Assembly (NCBI GenBank): GCA_025928375.1 | Contig: JAICJP010000004.1 | Location: forward strand, 1 to 42,174 | Origin: Candidatus Sulfotelmatobacter sp. | GTDB taxonomy: Bacteria; Acidobacteriota; Terriglobia; Terriglobales; Acidobacteriaceae | Direction of reading: 5' to 3' | Length of the DNA: 42,174 bases | Shown here: positions 8,080 to 16,644 of the stretch, piece by piece | How the letters are laid out: the number at the start of each line of letters is the position of its first letter | How positions within the stretch are numbered: position 1 is the first letter of the stretch | Position numbers and translations under genes: made by a program | The notes under the pieces: model-generated | What the model was told of the DNA's origin: nothing | Database searches by the model: none | Seen by the model: only the letters and a program-made list of their open reading frames with translations

Positions 8080-9114
8080 TTGTATGGCCAGAGCACTGAG
8101 GAATCGAAGGAGCAGGTTTTAATCTTGGCACCCACGCTAGGCAAGACAGACGCAAAGACTTTACTGCTACTGAAGCCCCGAGGCTTCTGCGCCGGCGTAG
8201 TCCGGGCGATTGATGTAGTGCGGATAGCCCTGGAAGCATTCGGGCCTCCGATCTACGTCCGCAAAGAAATTGTGCACAACAGTTTTGTAGTGGAAGAACT
8301 TCGCGGCAAGGGCGCGATTTTCGTCGATAGCGAAGACGAGGTCCCCAATGGCGAGCGCATCATCTACAGCGCGCACGGGGTTTCTCCCGATGTGCGCGAG
8401 CACAGCGCGCGGCGCGGATTGCGGGTCATCGACGCCACCTGCCCGTTGGTCACGAAGGTCCACGTGGAAGCCGTCAAGTTCGCGAAAGAGGGCTACTCGC
8501 TGATCCTGATCGGCCACAAAGACCACGATGAGGTTGTGGGCACCTTGGGAGAAGCCCCCCTGGTCACTCAAGTTGTCGGTTCGCCGGAGCAGGTTGCTGG
8601 TCTGGACGTGCCGGACCCTGATCGCGTGGCCTATCTCACCCAAACGACGCTGAGCCTGGACGAAACTAAAGACATCATCGCCGCCCTCAAGCAGAAGTTC
8701 CCCAACATCAAAGGCCCTGCGGCGCAGGACATCTGCTACGCCACCGAGAATCGCCAAGTAGCCGTGAAGCAGGTGGCCTCGGAAGCGGATTTGCTGTTGG
8801 TGGTCGGTTCGGAAAACAGCTCTAATTCCAACCGGCTGGTAGAAGTCGCGCGGAATCTGGGCACGAACGCTCACCTGATCGACAGTTGCACTGACATCGA
8901 ATCGGAATGGCTGAAGGGTGTGAAGACCATCGCGCTCACCGCCGGAGCTTCGGCGCCAGAGCATTTGGTCGAAGAGACGGTGACGTTCCTTCGAGACAAG
9001 GGTTTCGCCAACGTGCAGGAACTCGAAGTCATGCCCGAGAACGTTCGCTTCGGCCTTCCGCCGGAGATCGTGGAAGCCATCGCCGCAGCGCCCAGCAGCG
9101 TGAGCGCTAATTAA
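8080..9114 (+). CDS. ispH: 4-hydroxy-3-methylbut-2-enyl diphosphate reductase IspH
   Basis: IspH (LytB) is the iron-sulfur enzyme of the last MEP-pathway step, reducing HMBPP to IPP and DMAPP. The three cluster cysteines are visible as GFCAGV (C37), DATCP (C121) and DICYATENRQ (C219). Active-site residues appear as HNSF, SAHGVS and GHKDHDEVVG (H149, E151). Length is 344 residues from the ATG at 8080. A TTG at 8125 preceded by AAGGAG (8107-8112) is a plausible alternative start giving 329 residues. It is followed 87 bases later by squalene-hopene cyclase on the same strand, tying precursor supply to hopanoid synthesis. Confidence 0.95.
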   Translation: MYGQSTEESKEQVLILAPTLGKTDAKTLLLLKPRGFCAGVVRAIDVVRIALEAFGPPIYVRKEIVHNSFVVEELRGKGAIFVDSEDEVPNGERIIYSAHGVSPDVREHSARRGLRVIDATCPLVTKVHVEAVKFAKEGYSLILIGHKDHDEVVGTLGEAPLVTQVVGSPEQVAGLDVPDPDRVAYLTQTTLSLDETKDIIAALKQKFPNIKGPAAQDICYATENRQVAVKQVASEADLLLVVGSENSSNSNRLVEVARNLGTNAHLIDSCTDIESEWLKGVKTIALTAGASAPEHLVEETVTFLRDKGFANVQELEVMPENVRFGLPPEIVEAIAAAPSSVSAN

Positions 9115-9120
9115 CCGTTG

Positions 9121-9140
9121 AGACGTTACTTGCAACGTCT
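9121..9140 (+). repeat. Hairpin between ispH and hopene cyclase
   Basis: AGACGTT and AACGTCT form a perfect 7-bp stem around ACTTGC, six bases after the ispH stop. A further GACGTTGCC lies about 10 bases on and could pair alternatively with the same right arm. There is no T-run, so mRNA processing or stability is as likely as termination. Confidence 0.4.
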
Positions 9141-9201
9141 TTGCTGATGGGACGTTGCCATTTACGTGTCCACGACAGTGTGTGAAGGAGTTTCGAGAAG
9201 A

Positions 9202-11178
9202 ATGGACATAAACTCCCCTGATCCGAATCCAGGAGCTGTCGGTTCCGAACCCCAACTTCGCTTTGGAAAAATCGAGGAACTGGGCAGCCGGGTCAGCGCC
9301 GCCATCGCGGCGGCCAAGAAAGATCTTTTCTCGGAGCAGCACGAGGAAGGCTACTGGTGCGGAGAGCTCGAGGCCGATACCACCCTCGAATCGGACTACA
9401 TCCTGCTGCACACTTTGCTGGGTACTGGCAACCAGCAGCGCTTTGAGAAAGCCGCCCAGTGGATCTTGCGCCATCAGAACGAGGACGGTGGCTGGAGCAT
9501 CTACAACGGTGGCCCCTCGAACCTCAGCGCCTCTGTCAAAGCTTATTTCGGGCTGAAGCTCGCGGGCTATACCGCCGATCACCCCGCGCTGCGGAAGGCT
9601 CGCGGCAAAATCCTGGAACTTGGCGGAGTCACCGAAGTCAATACCTTCACCAAGATCTATCTGTGCTTTTTCGGCCAGTACGACTACGACGCGGTTCCCG
9701 CGATTCCCCCCGAGATCGTGCTCTTTCCGAACTGGTTCTGGTTCAACATCTACGAGATTTCCTCGTGGTCGCGCGCCATCCTGGTGCCGCTCTCCATATG
9801 CTACGCCAAAAAACCTTTCAAGAAGATTCCGCGGGAAATGGGCGTGGAGGAGCTGTTCGTCGGCGGCATGCAGAAGTCGCGCATGCACCTGCATTGGGCC
9901 AAAAAAATCGTTTCCTGGCGGAACTTCTTCCTGGTGCTGGACCGCCTGACTCATTGGCTGGAGCGCGTGCATGTACGTCCCTTGCGCTCGGTCGCGCTGA
10001 AAAACGCGGAGAAATGGATGCTGGAGCGATTCGAGATGAGCGATGGTTTGGGCGCGATTTACCCCTCCATCATGAACTCCATCATCGCCTTGCGCTGCCT
10101 GGGATATTCCCTGGACGATCCCCAGGTGATCCGCGCCATGGACGAGTTTGAAAAACTCGGCATCGAGGAAGAAGAGACCTTCCGCATGCAGCCTTGCGTC
10201 TCCCCCGTATGGGATACCGCCTATGCCGTGTTCGCGCTGGCCGAGGCCGGAGTTCCCGCCGATGATCCCCGCATGGTGAAGAGCGCCGACTGGATCCTGC
10301 AGAAACAGGTCCGGACGGTGGGCGACTGGAAGGTGAAGAATCCGAAAGGGCAGCCTGGCGGCTGGTACTTCGAGTTCAACAACGAGTTCTATCCCGATGT
10401 CGATGACAGCGCCATGGTATGTCTCGCCCTGAGCCGGGTGGAGCATCCCAACGGCCGCTATCAACGCGAATCGGTGCAGCGTGCTATTGACTGGATATTC
10501 TCCATGCAATGCAAGAACGGCGGTTGGGCATCCTTCGACAAAGATAACGACCGCATGGTCTTCCAATACGTGCCCTTCGCCGACCATAACGCGATGCTGG
10601 ATCCGCCTACGGTGGACATCACCGGCCGAATCCTGGAAATGCTGGCTACGTACGGCTACAGCAAAGATCATCCGGCAGTGAAGAAGGCCATCCAGTTTGT
10701 CAAAGATGAGCAAGAACCCGATGGCAGCTGGTTTGGACGCTGGGGCGTCAACTACATCTACGGCACGGCGCTGGTATTGCGAGGCCTGGAAGCCATCGGC
10801 ATGGATTTGCACGAACCTTGTATCCAGCAGGGCGCGGAATGGCTTCGCATGGTGCAGAACGCCGATGGGGGATGGGGTGAGACGGTAGGCTCCTACGACG
10901 ATCCCACCCTGCGCGGTCAGGGCGACAGCACCCCCTCGCAAACCGCCTGGGCCATTCTAGGCCTGCTGGCTGCGGGAGACACGCGCAGCGACTCAGTGGC
11001 GCGTGGCGTCGCTTACCTCATGCGTACCCAAAATCAGGACGGCTCCTGGAATGAGCAGCTTTATACCGGCACTGGTTTTCCACGCGTCTTCTACCTGATG
11101 TACCACCTCTACCGGCAATACTTCCCGCTCCTCGCCCTGACCACTTACGCCAAGGTCATGGAGAAGACCGGGAACTGA
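9202..11178 (+). CDS. shc: Squalene-hopene cyclase (HpnF)
   Basis: This enzyme cyclises squalene to hopene/hopanol at the inner membrane. From the ATG at 9202, which has GAAGGAG at 9184-9190, it is 658 residues, the usual length. An upstream start at 9166 in the same frame lacks this signal. The catalytic Asp motif DVDD is at residues 399-402 within FYPDVDDSAMVCLAL. Several QW repeats are visible: QNEDGGW, QCKNGGWASFD, EQEPDGSWFGRWG, VQNADGGWGE and TQNQDGSWNE, and it ends with GTGFPRVFYLMYHLYRQYFP as in bacterial cyclases. It sits between ispH and hpnA. The hpnC/hpnD genes that make its substrate lie in the divergent cluster at 1-1862. Confidence 0.96.
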   Translation: MDINSPDPNPGAVGSEPQLRFGKIEELGSRVSAAIAAAKKDLFSEQHEEGYWCGELEADTTLESDYILLHTLLGTGNQQRFEKAAQWILRHQNEDGGWSIYNGGPSNLSASVKAYFGLKLAGYTADHPALRKARGKILELGGVTEVNTFTKIYLCFFGQYDYDAVPAIPPEIVLFPNWFWFNIYEISSWSRAILVPLSICYAKKPFKKIPREMGVEELFVGGMQKSRMHLHWAKKIVSWRNFFLVLDRLTHWLERVHVRPLRSVALKNAEKWMLERFEMSDGLGAIYPSIMNSIIALRCLGYSLDDPQVIRAMDEFEKLGIEEEETFRMQPCVSPVWDTAYAVFALAEAGVPADDPRMVKSADWILQKQVRTVGDWKVKNPKGQPGGWYFEFNNEFYPDVDDSAMVCLALSRVEHPNGRYQRESVQRAIDWIFSMQCKNGGWASFDKDNDRMVFQYVPFADHNAMLDPPTVDITGRILEMLATYGYSKDHPAVKKAIQFVKDEQEPDGSWFGRWGVNYIYGTALVLRGLEAIGMDLHEPCIQQGAEWLRMVQNADGGWGETVGSYDDPTLRGQGDSTPSQTAWAILGLLAAGDTRSDSVARGVAYLMRTQNQDGSWNEQLYTGTGFPRVFYLMYHLYRQYFPLLALTTYAKVMEKTGN

Positions 11179-11325
11179 GCGCGCGCTGGCGGACTCCATG
11201 CGCTGCCCGCGAACCGGGCGCCCACTCCGAACATCGGCGAATAAGGCTATCAACGATGCCCCCACTCGAAGTCTCCATGCTGTGGTTGTTGACAAGCTTT
11301 GTGTCTGTGGCGAATCCTGATTGGA

Positions 11326-12312
11326 ATGCAGGCATTCGTTACCGGCGCCACTGGATTCCTGGGTTCCCATGTTGCGCGAGTCCTTTGTGAACAGGGCGCC
11401 AAACTCCGCTGTCTGGTGCGCGCCACCAGCAATCTGAAAAATCTCCAGGGGCTGCCTGCCGAAACGGTCACCGGCGACCTGCGGGACCCGGTATCGCTGG
11501 AGAAGGCGATGGCTGGATGCGACACCGTCTTCCACGTCGCCGCTGATTATCGCCTCTGGGTGCGCGACCCGCAGGAGATGTATCGCTCCAACGTAGATGG
11601 CACCCGCGCTCTGCTGCAGGCCGCACGCAAAAATGACGTGCGCCGGTTGGTTTATACGTCCAGCGTCGCCACTATCGGCTTTAAGACGAACGGCAGCCTT
11701 GCGGATGAGGATTCCCCCGTCTCCGTGAGCGACATGATCGGGCATTACAAGCGTTCCAAGTTCATGGCGGAGCAGGTCGCTCTCGAAGCGGGACGCAGCG
11801 GCCTGCATGTCGTCACCGTGAATCCCACCACCCCGGTCGGGGAGGGCGACGTGAAGCCGACTCCGACGGGGCGCATCGTGCTCGATTTCCTCAAACGGAA
11901 ATTTCCCGCTTACGTGGAAACCGGCCTCAACCTGGTGGACGTGCGCGAGTGCGCCCGCGGACATCTGGCAGCGCTCGAGCGAGGCACGCCCGGTCACCGC
12001 TACATACTCGGCGGCGAAAACCTTACTCTTAAACAGATCCTCGATAAGCTCGGGGACATTACGGGGCTGCCCTCGCCCAAAATCAAGCTGCCATACATCT
12101 TCGCCTTCGCCACCGGGGTGATCGATGAAACCATTACCGGCAGAATGCTTAATAAAGAACCTCGCGCCACCATAGACGCGGTTCGCATGGGCAAGAAGAT
12201 GATGTTTGCCACTTCCGCCAAGGCCGAGCGTGAGCTGGGATGGAAGATTGTCCCGGTGAATGATGCCTTGCGCCGCGCAGTGGAGTGGTTTCGAGCCAAC
12301 GGATATGTCTAG
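11326..12312 (+). CDS. hpnA: Hopanoid-associated sugar epimerase HpnA
   Basis: A 328-residue extended short-chain dehydrogenase/epimerase. The NAD(P)-binding motif GATGFLG lies at residues 7-13, FHVAADYRLW follows the Rossmann core, TSSVATIG marks the catalytic Ser region, and YKRSK is the YxxxK catalytic pair. The VNPTTPVGEGDVKPTPTGRIV stretch is characteristic of the hopanoid-associated HpnA group. Its exact substrate is not settled in the family; a role in hopanoid side-chain sugar processing is inferred from the cluster. The ATG at 11326 is used. A perfect -35-like TTGACA lies at 11289-11294, but no good -10 follows. It overlaps the next gene by 8 bases. Confidence 0.9.
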   Translation: MQAFVTGATGFLGSHVARVLCEQGAKLRCLVRATSNLKNLQGLPAETVTGDLRDPVSLEKAMAGCDTVFHVAADYRLWVRDPQEMYRSNVDGTRALLQAARKNDVRRLVYTSSVATIGFKTNGSLADEDSPVSVSDMIGHYKRSKFMAEQVALEAGRSGLHVVTVNPTTPVGEGDVKPTPTGRIVLDFLKRKFPAYVETGLNLVDVRECARGHLAALERGTPGHRYILGGENLTLKQILDKLGDITGLPSPKIKLPYIFAFATGVIDETITGRMLNKEPRATIDAVRMGKKMMFATSAKAERELGWKIVPVNDALRRAVEWFRANGYV

Positions 12313-13015
12313 GCTTGCCATTGTGGCCGCGCTCGAACGCGAGGTGCGCCCCCTCCTAAAGCACTGGCAGGTTCGTAAAAGGGCACATGCGGGCCGTGAA
12401 TTTCGTTTCTACGAAAGTCGTGAAGCAGTCGTGGTCTGCGGGGGGATCGGGCCGGAAGCCGCTCGCCGCGCCGCCGAAGCAGTGATTGTCCTCTACAGTC
12501 CAGACGTGCTGTACTCCGTGGGCTACGCCGGCGCACTCGACCCAACCCTCAAAGTTGCAGATGTTCTAACGCCAGCGCACGTGATCAACGGCAGTGACGG
12601 CAGCCGTGTGGACGTTTCCAAAGGACAAGGCACCCTACTCAGCCTAAACGCCGTGGCGAGCGTAGCTCAGAAATCCAGGCTGCGGGAATCTTACGGCGCG
12701 CAGGCAATCGATATGGAAGCTTCGGCAGTAGCGCGCGCCGCCGAGGCTCGCGGCGTGGGCTTCCGGGCCATCAAAGTCATCTCGGATGAATTCAACTTCG
12801 AACTGCCCATGGACGGCCGTTTCGTCGATGCTGAAGGCCGCTTTCACCAGGGCCGCTTCGCTCTGCACGTGCTGGTGCGTCCCTGGTTGTGGCTGCCGCT
12901 GGTTCACTTAGCCAGCAACAGCGCCCACGCGACCAGGGCTCTCTGCTCTGAGTTACGCGACATTCTTGCCGAGGCGACCCCCGCCGCCAGCTCTGCGCAA
13001 ATCCAGCAGCGTTGA
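12305..13015 (+). CDS. hpnG: HpnG-like hopanoid nucleoside phosphorylase
   Basis: A 236-residue protein of the purine nucleoside phosphorylase / MTA-SAH nucleosidase fold. Landmarks are the N-terminal VAALEREVRPLL, the glycine-rich VVCGGIGPEAARRAAEA, VGYAGALDPTLKVADVL, and the nucleoside-binding AIDMEASAVARAAEARG with IKVISDE. In hopanoid clusters HpnG removes adenine from adenosylhopane to give ribosylhopane. The 8-base overlap with hpnA (12305-12312) and the cluster context favour this role over general purine salvage. The C-terminal 40 residues (VRPWLWLPLVHLA onward) extend beyond the catalytic fold, as in other HpnG-type proteins. HpnH, which makes the substrate, is not in the window. Confidence 0.82.
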   Translation: MSRLAIVAALEREVRPLLKHWQVRKRAHAGREFRFYESREAVVVCGGIGPEAARRAAEAVIVLYSPDVLYSVGYAGALDPTLKVADVLTPAHVINGSDGSRVDVSKGQGTLLSLNAVASVAQKSRLRESYGAQAIDMEASAVARAAEARGVGFRAIKVISDEFNFELPMDGRFVDAEGRFHQGRFALHVLVRPWLWLPLVHLASNSAHATRALCSELRDILAEATPAASSAQIQQR

Positions 13016-13112
13016 TGAAGGATACGCATCCTGAAAGCACCTGTATCGAGGTTCGAATCCCGAAACATTTCCCTGGTGTTAAAATTCCGCCTCACTTCAA
13101 CGGGAGACCTTC

Positions 13113-15410
13113 GTGAATCTTCTGCGCTCATTAGTTTCGTACATCCTTGTTTTTGCCTTTACTCAGTTCGCCGCCGCCCAGTCTGCTCCAGACTCCGCTC
13201 TCTCCAGCTCATCCCAGTCGCTACTCGGCTACACGTCCCGAAGTACCGCGACCGAGCGGGAGCTCGAGAAGAAATTTCAAGACACCGTGGTGGCAGGCAA
13301 TATCCGCGAAAGCATGCGCCGCCTCTCCGCCCGCCCGCACAACGTTGGGTCTGCCTATGACAAAGACAACGCGGAGTGGATCCTGGCGCGCTTCAAAGAA
13401 TGGGGATTTGACGCGCACATCGAGAATTTCGACGTCCTCTTCCCCACTCCGAAGGAACGCATCGTCGAACTCGTCGCTCCCACAAAATTCCGCGCAAAGC
13501 TGCAGGAACCCGCCGTATCGGTCGATCCCACGTCGAATCAAACGCCCGAACAGCTTCCGACCTACAACGCATATTCCGCCGACGGCGACGTGACGGCTCC
13601 GCTGGTCTACGTGAACTACGGCAATCGCGAAGACTACGAAGAACTCGACCGCATGGGCATCTCGGTCAAGGGAGCCATTGTCATCACGCGCTATGGCTCC
13701 GGATGGCGCGGCATCAAGCCCAAAGTCGCCGCCGAACATGGGGCCGTCGGGTGCCTCATCTATTCCGACCCGAGAGGCGATGGCTTCTTTCATGGAGATG
13801 ACTATCCCACTGGAGGATGGCGTCCCCGGGACGGTGTGCAGCGCGGTAGCGTCATGGACACAGACTATCCCGGCGATCCACTCACTCCCGGAGTCGGCGC
13901 CGTTCCCGGCGCAAAGCGCCTCGATGTCAAAGAGGCGAAGACCATCACTAGGATTCCCGTTCTTCCCATCTCCTACTCAGACGCACAACCCTTGCTCGCT
14001 GCTCTTCAAGGACAAGTCGCGCCCGACGCTTGGAGAGGAGGACTCCCGATCACCTATCACGTCGGCCCCGGTGCCGCCCGAGTTCATTTGAAGGTCACTT
14101 CAAATTGGGACCTCAAGCCACTCTATGACGTGATCGCAACCCTCAAGGGCTCCGATCCCAGCCAGTGGGTCATTCGCGGCAATCATCACGATGCCTGGGT
14201 CAATGGCGCCGATGATCCCATCTCCGGTCAATCTGCCATGCTGGAAGAAGCGCGTGTACTGGGTGAATTGCACAAGCAGGGCTGGACCCCAAAACGCACC
14301 ATCATTTACTGCGCCTGGGACGGCGAGGAACCCGGCCTTCTCGGCTCAGTCGAGTGGGTGGAGACTCACGTTGACGACCTGCGAAAACATGCGGTCACCT
14401 ATGTCAACTCCGACAGCAGTTCGCGTGGGTATCTTTCGGTCGGAGGGACACAGGATCTACAAGGCGTTGTCGCTGGGGTCGCGCACGACATTACTGACCC
14501 CGAGAAGAAGATTTCCGTTTTCGAGCGCACACATCTCCATGCCATCATCCAAGCCAAAGATGCCGAAGAAAAGGGAAAACTCCGTAAGCGCGACGATCTC
14601 GTTCTCGGCGATCTGGGCGACGGTTCCGACTTCACCTCTTTTCAGGACTTCGCCGGAATCTCATCCCTCAATGTTGGCTACGGCGGCGAGGAGGAAGGTA
14701 CTCAATACCATTCCATTTACGACGACTTTTATTGGTATACACACTACGCGGACCCGGATTTCGTCTACGAGCGAGCGCTGGCCCAAACCGCCGGTTCAGT
14801 TGTCCTGCGTCTCGCGGATGCCGACCTGCTTCCTTTCGACTACACTCCCCAAGCTGATGCCATCGCCAAGTACGAATCCGATCTCGAGAAGCTGTTGAAA
14901 GACAAGCAGGAAGAAATCACCGAACGAAACACGGAAATTCTGGAAGGCGCTTTCACCGCAACCGCCGATCCGCACAAAACCTTCGTGCCTCCTCCAGTTG
15001 ACCCAGTTCCGCCCTACATGAATTTCGCTCCGATGAAGAATTCCATCGAGAAGATGAAGAAGTCCTCGGAGCGCTACTCGAAGGCTCTCGCCAAATTCCG
15101 CAGCGCCACTGATGGCGCGGTTTCTCCTTCATCACTGGAGACTGTGAACGCCGATCTGCTCGGCATCTCACGTATGTTCCTCAACGACAAGGGCCTTCCT
15201 GGGCGTCCCTGGTTCAAGAACCAGATCTACGCCCCGGGTGCCTACACTGGATACGGGGCTAAACCGGTCGCCGCTGTCCGTGAGTTTATGGACGAGAAGA
15301 AGTGGAAAGAAGCCGACGAGCAGATTCCGATGGTCGCAGATGTAATCGACCACGTTTCCGCTGGAATCGACAAAGCCGGCGGAGACCTGGAGAACGCAGT
15401 CGGCAAATGA
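13113..15410 (+). CDS. Secreted M28-family glutamate carboxypeptidase II-like peptidase
   Basis: A 765-residue exported zinc peptidase resembling human GCPII/PSMA and NAALADase-type enzymes, with the same three-part layout: protease domain, inserted PA-like apical domain, and C-terminal dimerisation helices. The signal peptide ends near FAAAQS (about residue 23). All five zinc and catalytic positions are found: H358, D368, E405/E406, D434 and H533, in GNHHDAW, DDPISG, WDGEEPGLLGS, NSDSSSRG and YHSIYDD. The C-terminal GLPGRPWFKNQIYAPG also matches the family. The start is a GTG at 13113 with GGGAGA upstream. It likely trims acidic C-terminal residues from peptides in the periplasm. It lies alone between the hopanoid and Tol genes, with no evident functional tie to either. 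Confidence 0.92.
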   Translation: MNLLRSLVSYILVFAFTQFAAAQSAPDSALSSSSQSLLGYTSRSTATERELEKKFQDTVVAGNIRESMRRLSARPHNVGSAYDKDNAEWILARFKEWGFDAHIENFDVLFPTPKERIVELVAPTKFRAKLQEPAVSVDPTSNQTPEQLPTYNAYSADGDVTAPLVYVNYGNREDYEELDRMGISVKGAIVITRYGSGWRGIKPKVAAEHGAVGCLIYSDPRGDGFFHGDDYPTGGWRPRDGVQRGSVMDTDYPGDPLTPGVGAVPGAKRLDVKEAKTITRIPVLPISYSDAQPLLAALQGQVAPDAWRGGLPITYHVGPGAARVHLKVTSNWDLKPLYDVIATLKGSDPSQWVIRGNHHDAWVNGADDPISGQSAMLEEARVLGELHKQGWTPKRTIIYCAWDGEEPGLLGSVEWVETHVDDLRKHAVTYVNSDSSSRGYLSVGGTQDLQGVVAGVAHDITDPEKKISVFERTHLHAIIQAKDAEEKGKLRKRDDLVLGDLGDGSDFTSFQDFAGISSLNVGYGGEEEGTQYHSIYDDFYWYTHYADPDFVYERALAQTAGSVVLRLADADLLPFDYTPQADAIAKYESDLEKLLKDKQEEITERNTEILEGAFTATADPHKTFVPPPVDPVPPYMNFAPMKNSIEKMKKSSERYSKALAKFRSATDGAVSPSSLETVNADLLGISRMFLNDKGLPGRPWFKNQIYAPGAYTGYGAKPVAAVREFMDEKKWKEADEQIPMVADVIDHVSAGIDKAGGDLENAVGK

Positions 15411-15453
15411 TACGCAGAAGGGCACAAACCATTAGCGGATGGGGTACATGTGG

Positions 15454-15482
15454 GAAAAATGCGCGATTAATTCATCTATAAT
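15454..15482 (+). promoter_or_regulatory. Promoter-like site before tolQ
   Basis: A perfect TATAAT at 15477-15482 lies 26 bases before the tolQ ATG in an AT-rich stretch. The -35 position (GAAAAA at 15454-15459, 17-base spacing) is poor. It is the most likely start of the tol operon transcript. Confidence 0.45.
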
Positions 15483-15508
15483 CGAAACAGGCGTTCTCCT
15501 GAAAAACG

Positions 15509-16216
15509 ATGCATTTGTTCCCCTTGCTGGCAGTGTTCGTCGGCGGCGAAGTCGTCGACATGATTTCCAACACGGGCGCGGTGGCCAAGCTGGTTCTGCT
15601 TGTGCTGCTCGCCTTCAGTCTCATCTCGTGGGCCATCATCCTGACCAAATGGAACCTGCTGCGCCGCGCGCGTACGCAGAGCGGCCGCTTGGTCCGCGCC
15701 TTCCGCAAGGCGCAGCGGCTGCAGGATGTTGCTGCCGTCGCCGATCAATTTAAGCCCAGCCCCTTGGTGGGAGTGTTCGAAGGCGGATACGAGGAGTACC
15801 GGCGCCAGATCGCTGTCACCGGCGCTCTGCGCAATCCTCTCTCGATCCAGCGTGGGATGCAGATCGGCGCCTCAGAGGGAATCACCCGCCTGGAGCGCAA
15901 TCTGCCATGGCTGGCCATTACCGCTGCGGTCACGCCGTTCGTGGGATTGTTCGGCACGGTTTGGGGAATCATTGACGCATTCCATGGATTAGGGACCGCA
16001 GGCGCGGCGACTCTTCGCGCGGTTGCGCCGGGCATTTCGGAGGCTCTGATCACCACCGCTGCCGGCCTCGCCGCTGCTATTCCCGCCGTTATCGCGTACA
16101 ACCTGATCGGTGCCTCGATCCGCGAATTCGCCGCACGCAGCGACGACTTTGCGCTCGAGGTCCTGAACGCGGTGGAGCATAGTTCGGCGCAGGCTCCGGT
16201 GGAAGTGAGGCGCTGA
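15509..16216 (+). CDS. tolQ: TolQ/ExbB-family proton channel protein
   Basis: TolQ forms the five-fold inner-membrane channel that, with TolR, converts proton flow into motion of TolA. The 235-residue protein has three membrane segments (about residues 25-45, 130-155 and 170-195). It carries the family's core PFVGLFGTVWGIIDAFHGLG followed by APGISEALITTAAGLAAAIPAVIAYN. The start is the ATG at 15509; the ATG at 15560 is an alternative. The stop overlaps the tolR start by one base (TGATG), as expected for coupled translation. TolQ rather than ExbB is chosen because tolR, tolA, tolB, pal and cpoB follow in order. Confidence 0.93.
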   Translation: MHLFPLLAVFVGGEVVDMISNTGAVAKLVLLVLLAFSLISWAIILTKWNLLRRARTQSGRLVRAFRKAQRLQDVAAVADQFKPSPLVGVFEGGYEEYRRQIAVTGALRNPLSIQRGMQIGASEGITRLERNLPWLAITAAVTPFVGLFGTVWGIIDAFHGLGTAGAATLRAVAPGISEALITTAAGLAAAIPAVIAYNLIGASIREFAARSDDFALEVLNAVEHSSAQAPVEVRR

Positions 16217-16644
16217 TGGCTTTTACCGCTTCCAACGGGCGCACCCAAACTTCCATCGCCGACATCAACATTACCCCGCTGGTGGACGTGGTTCTGGTGC
16301 TGCTGATCATCTTCATGGTGACTGCTCCTGTGCTGCAGTCCGGCATCGATGTTGCCGTTCCCAAGACCCGAACGGTCAAGCAGATCACCGAAGAACGTCT
16401 GGTGCTCACCATCAACAAGGATCAGCGTGTATTTCTCGGCAATGATCCCATCAACATCAACGAGATCGGCGGCAAACTGCGGCAGAAAATTCGTGATCCC
16501 CGGAGCCAATCGATCTTCGTTCGTGCCGATGAAAACGTTCCTTTCGGCGCCTTCGCCACCGTCATGGACTCGGTGAAGCAGGCGGGCTTCAATAACGTCA
16601 GCATCGTCACCCAGCCTTTGGAGCAGAATGGCAGCAAGCGCTGA
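16216..16644 (+). CDS. tolR: TolR/ExbD-family protein
   Basis: A 142-residue partner of TolQ. A short cytoplasmic N-terminus (ASNGRTQTSIADINITPLVD) leads into the single membrane helix VVLVLLIIFMVTAP; the Asp before the helix is the conserved proton-carrying residue of TolR/ExbD. A periplasmic domain follows with LVLTINKDQRVFLG, IFVRADENVPFG and VMDSVKQAGFNNVSIVT. It starts on the last base of tolQ and overlaps the next gene by 17 bases, so the three are tightly coupled. Confidence 0.93.
   Translation: MAFTASNGRTQTSIADINITPLVDVVLVLLIIFMVTAPVLQSGIDVAVPKTRTVKQITEERLVLTINKDQRVFLGNDPININEIGGKLRQKIRDPRSQSIFVRADENVPFGAFATVMDSVKQAGFNNVSIVTQPLEQNGSKR

Noticed and set aside
8167-10941. A 924-codon open frame on the minus strand opposite ispH and the cyclase
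   Set aside because: It is antisense to two well-supported genes, is rich in His/Arg/Gly/Ala as expected from reverse-reading a high-GC gene, and shows no domain.
11289-11317. A perfect TTGACA -35 before hpnA
   Set aside because: No acceptable -10 exists at 16-18 bases, and the start codon would lie almost on the transcription start.
13041-13066. A tRNA-like T-loop GGTTCGAATCC between hpnG and the peptidase gene
   Set aside because: The flanking bases do not form a five-pair T-stem, and no acceptor, D or anticodon stem could be found around it.
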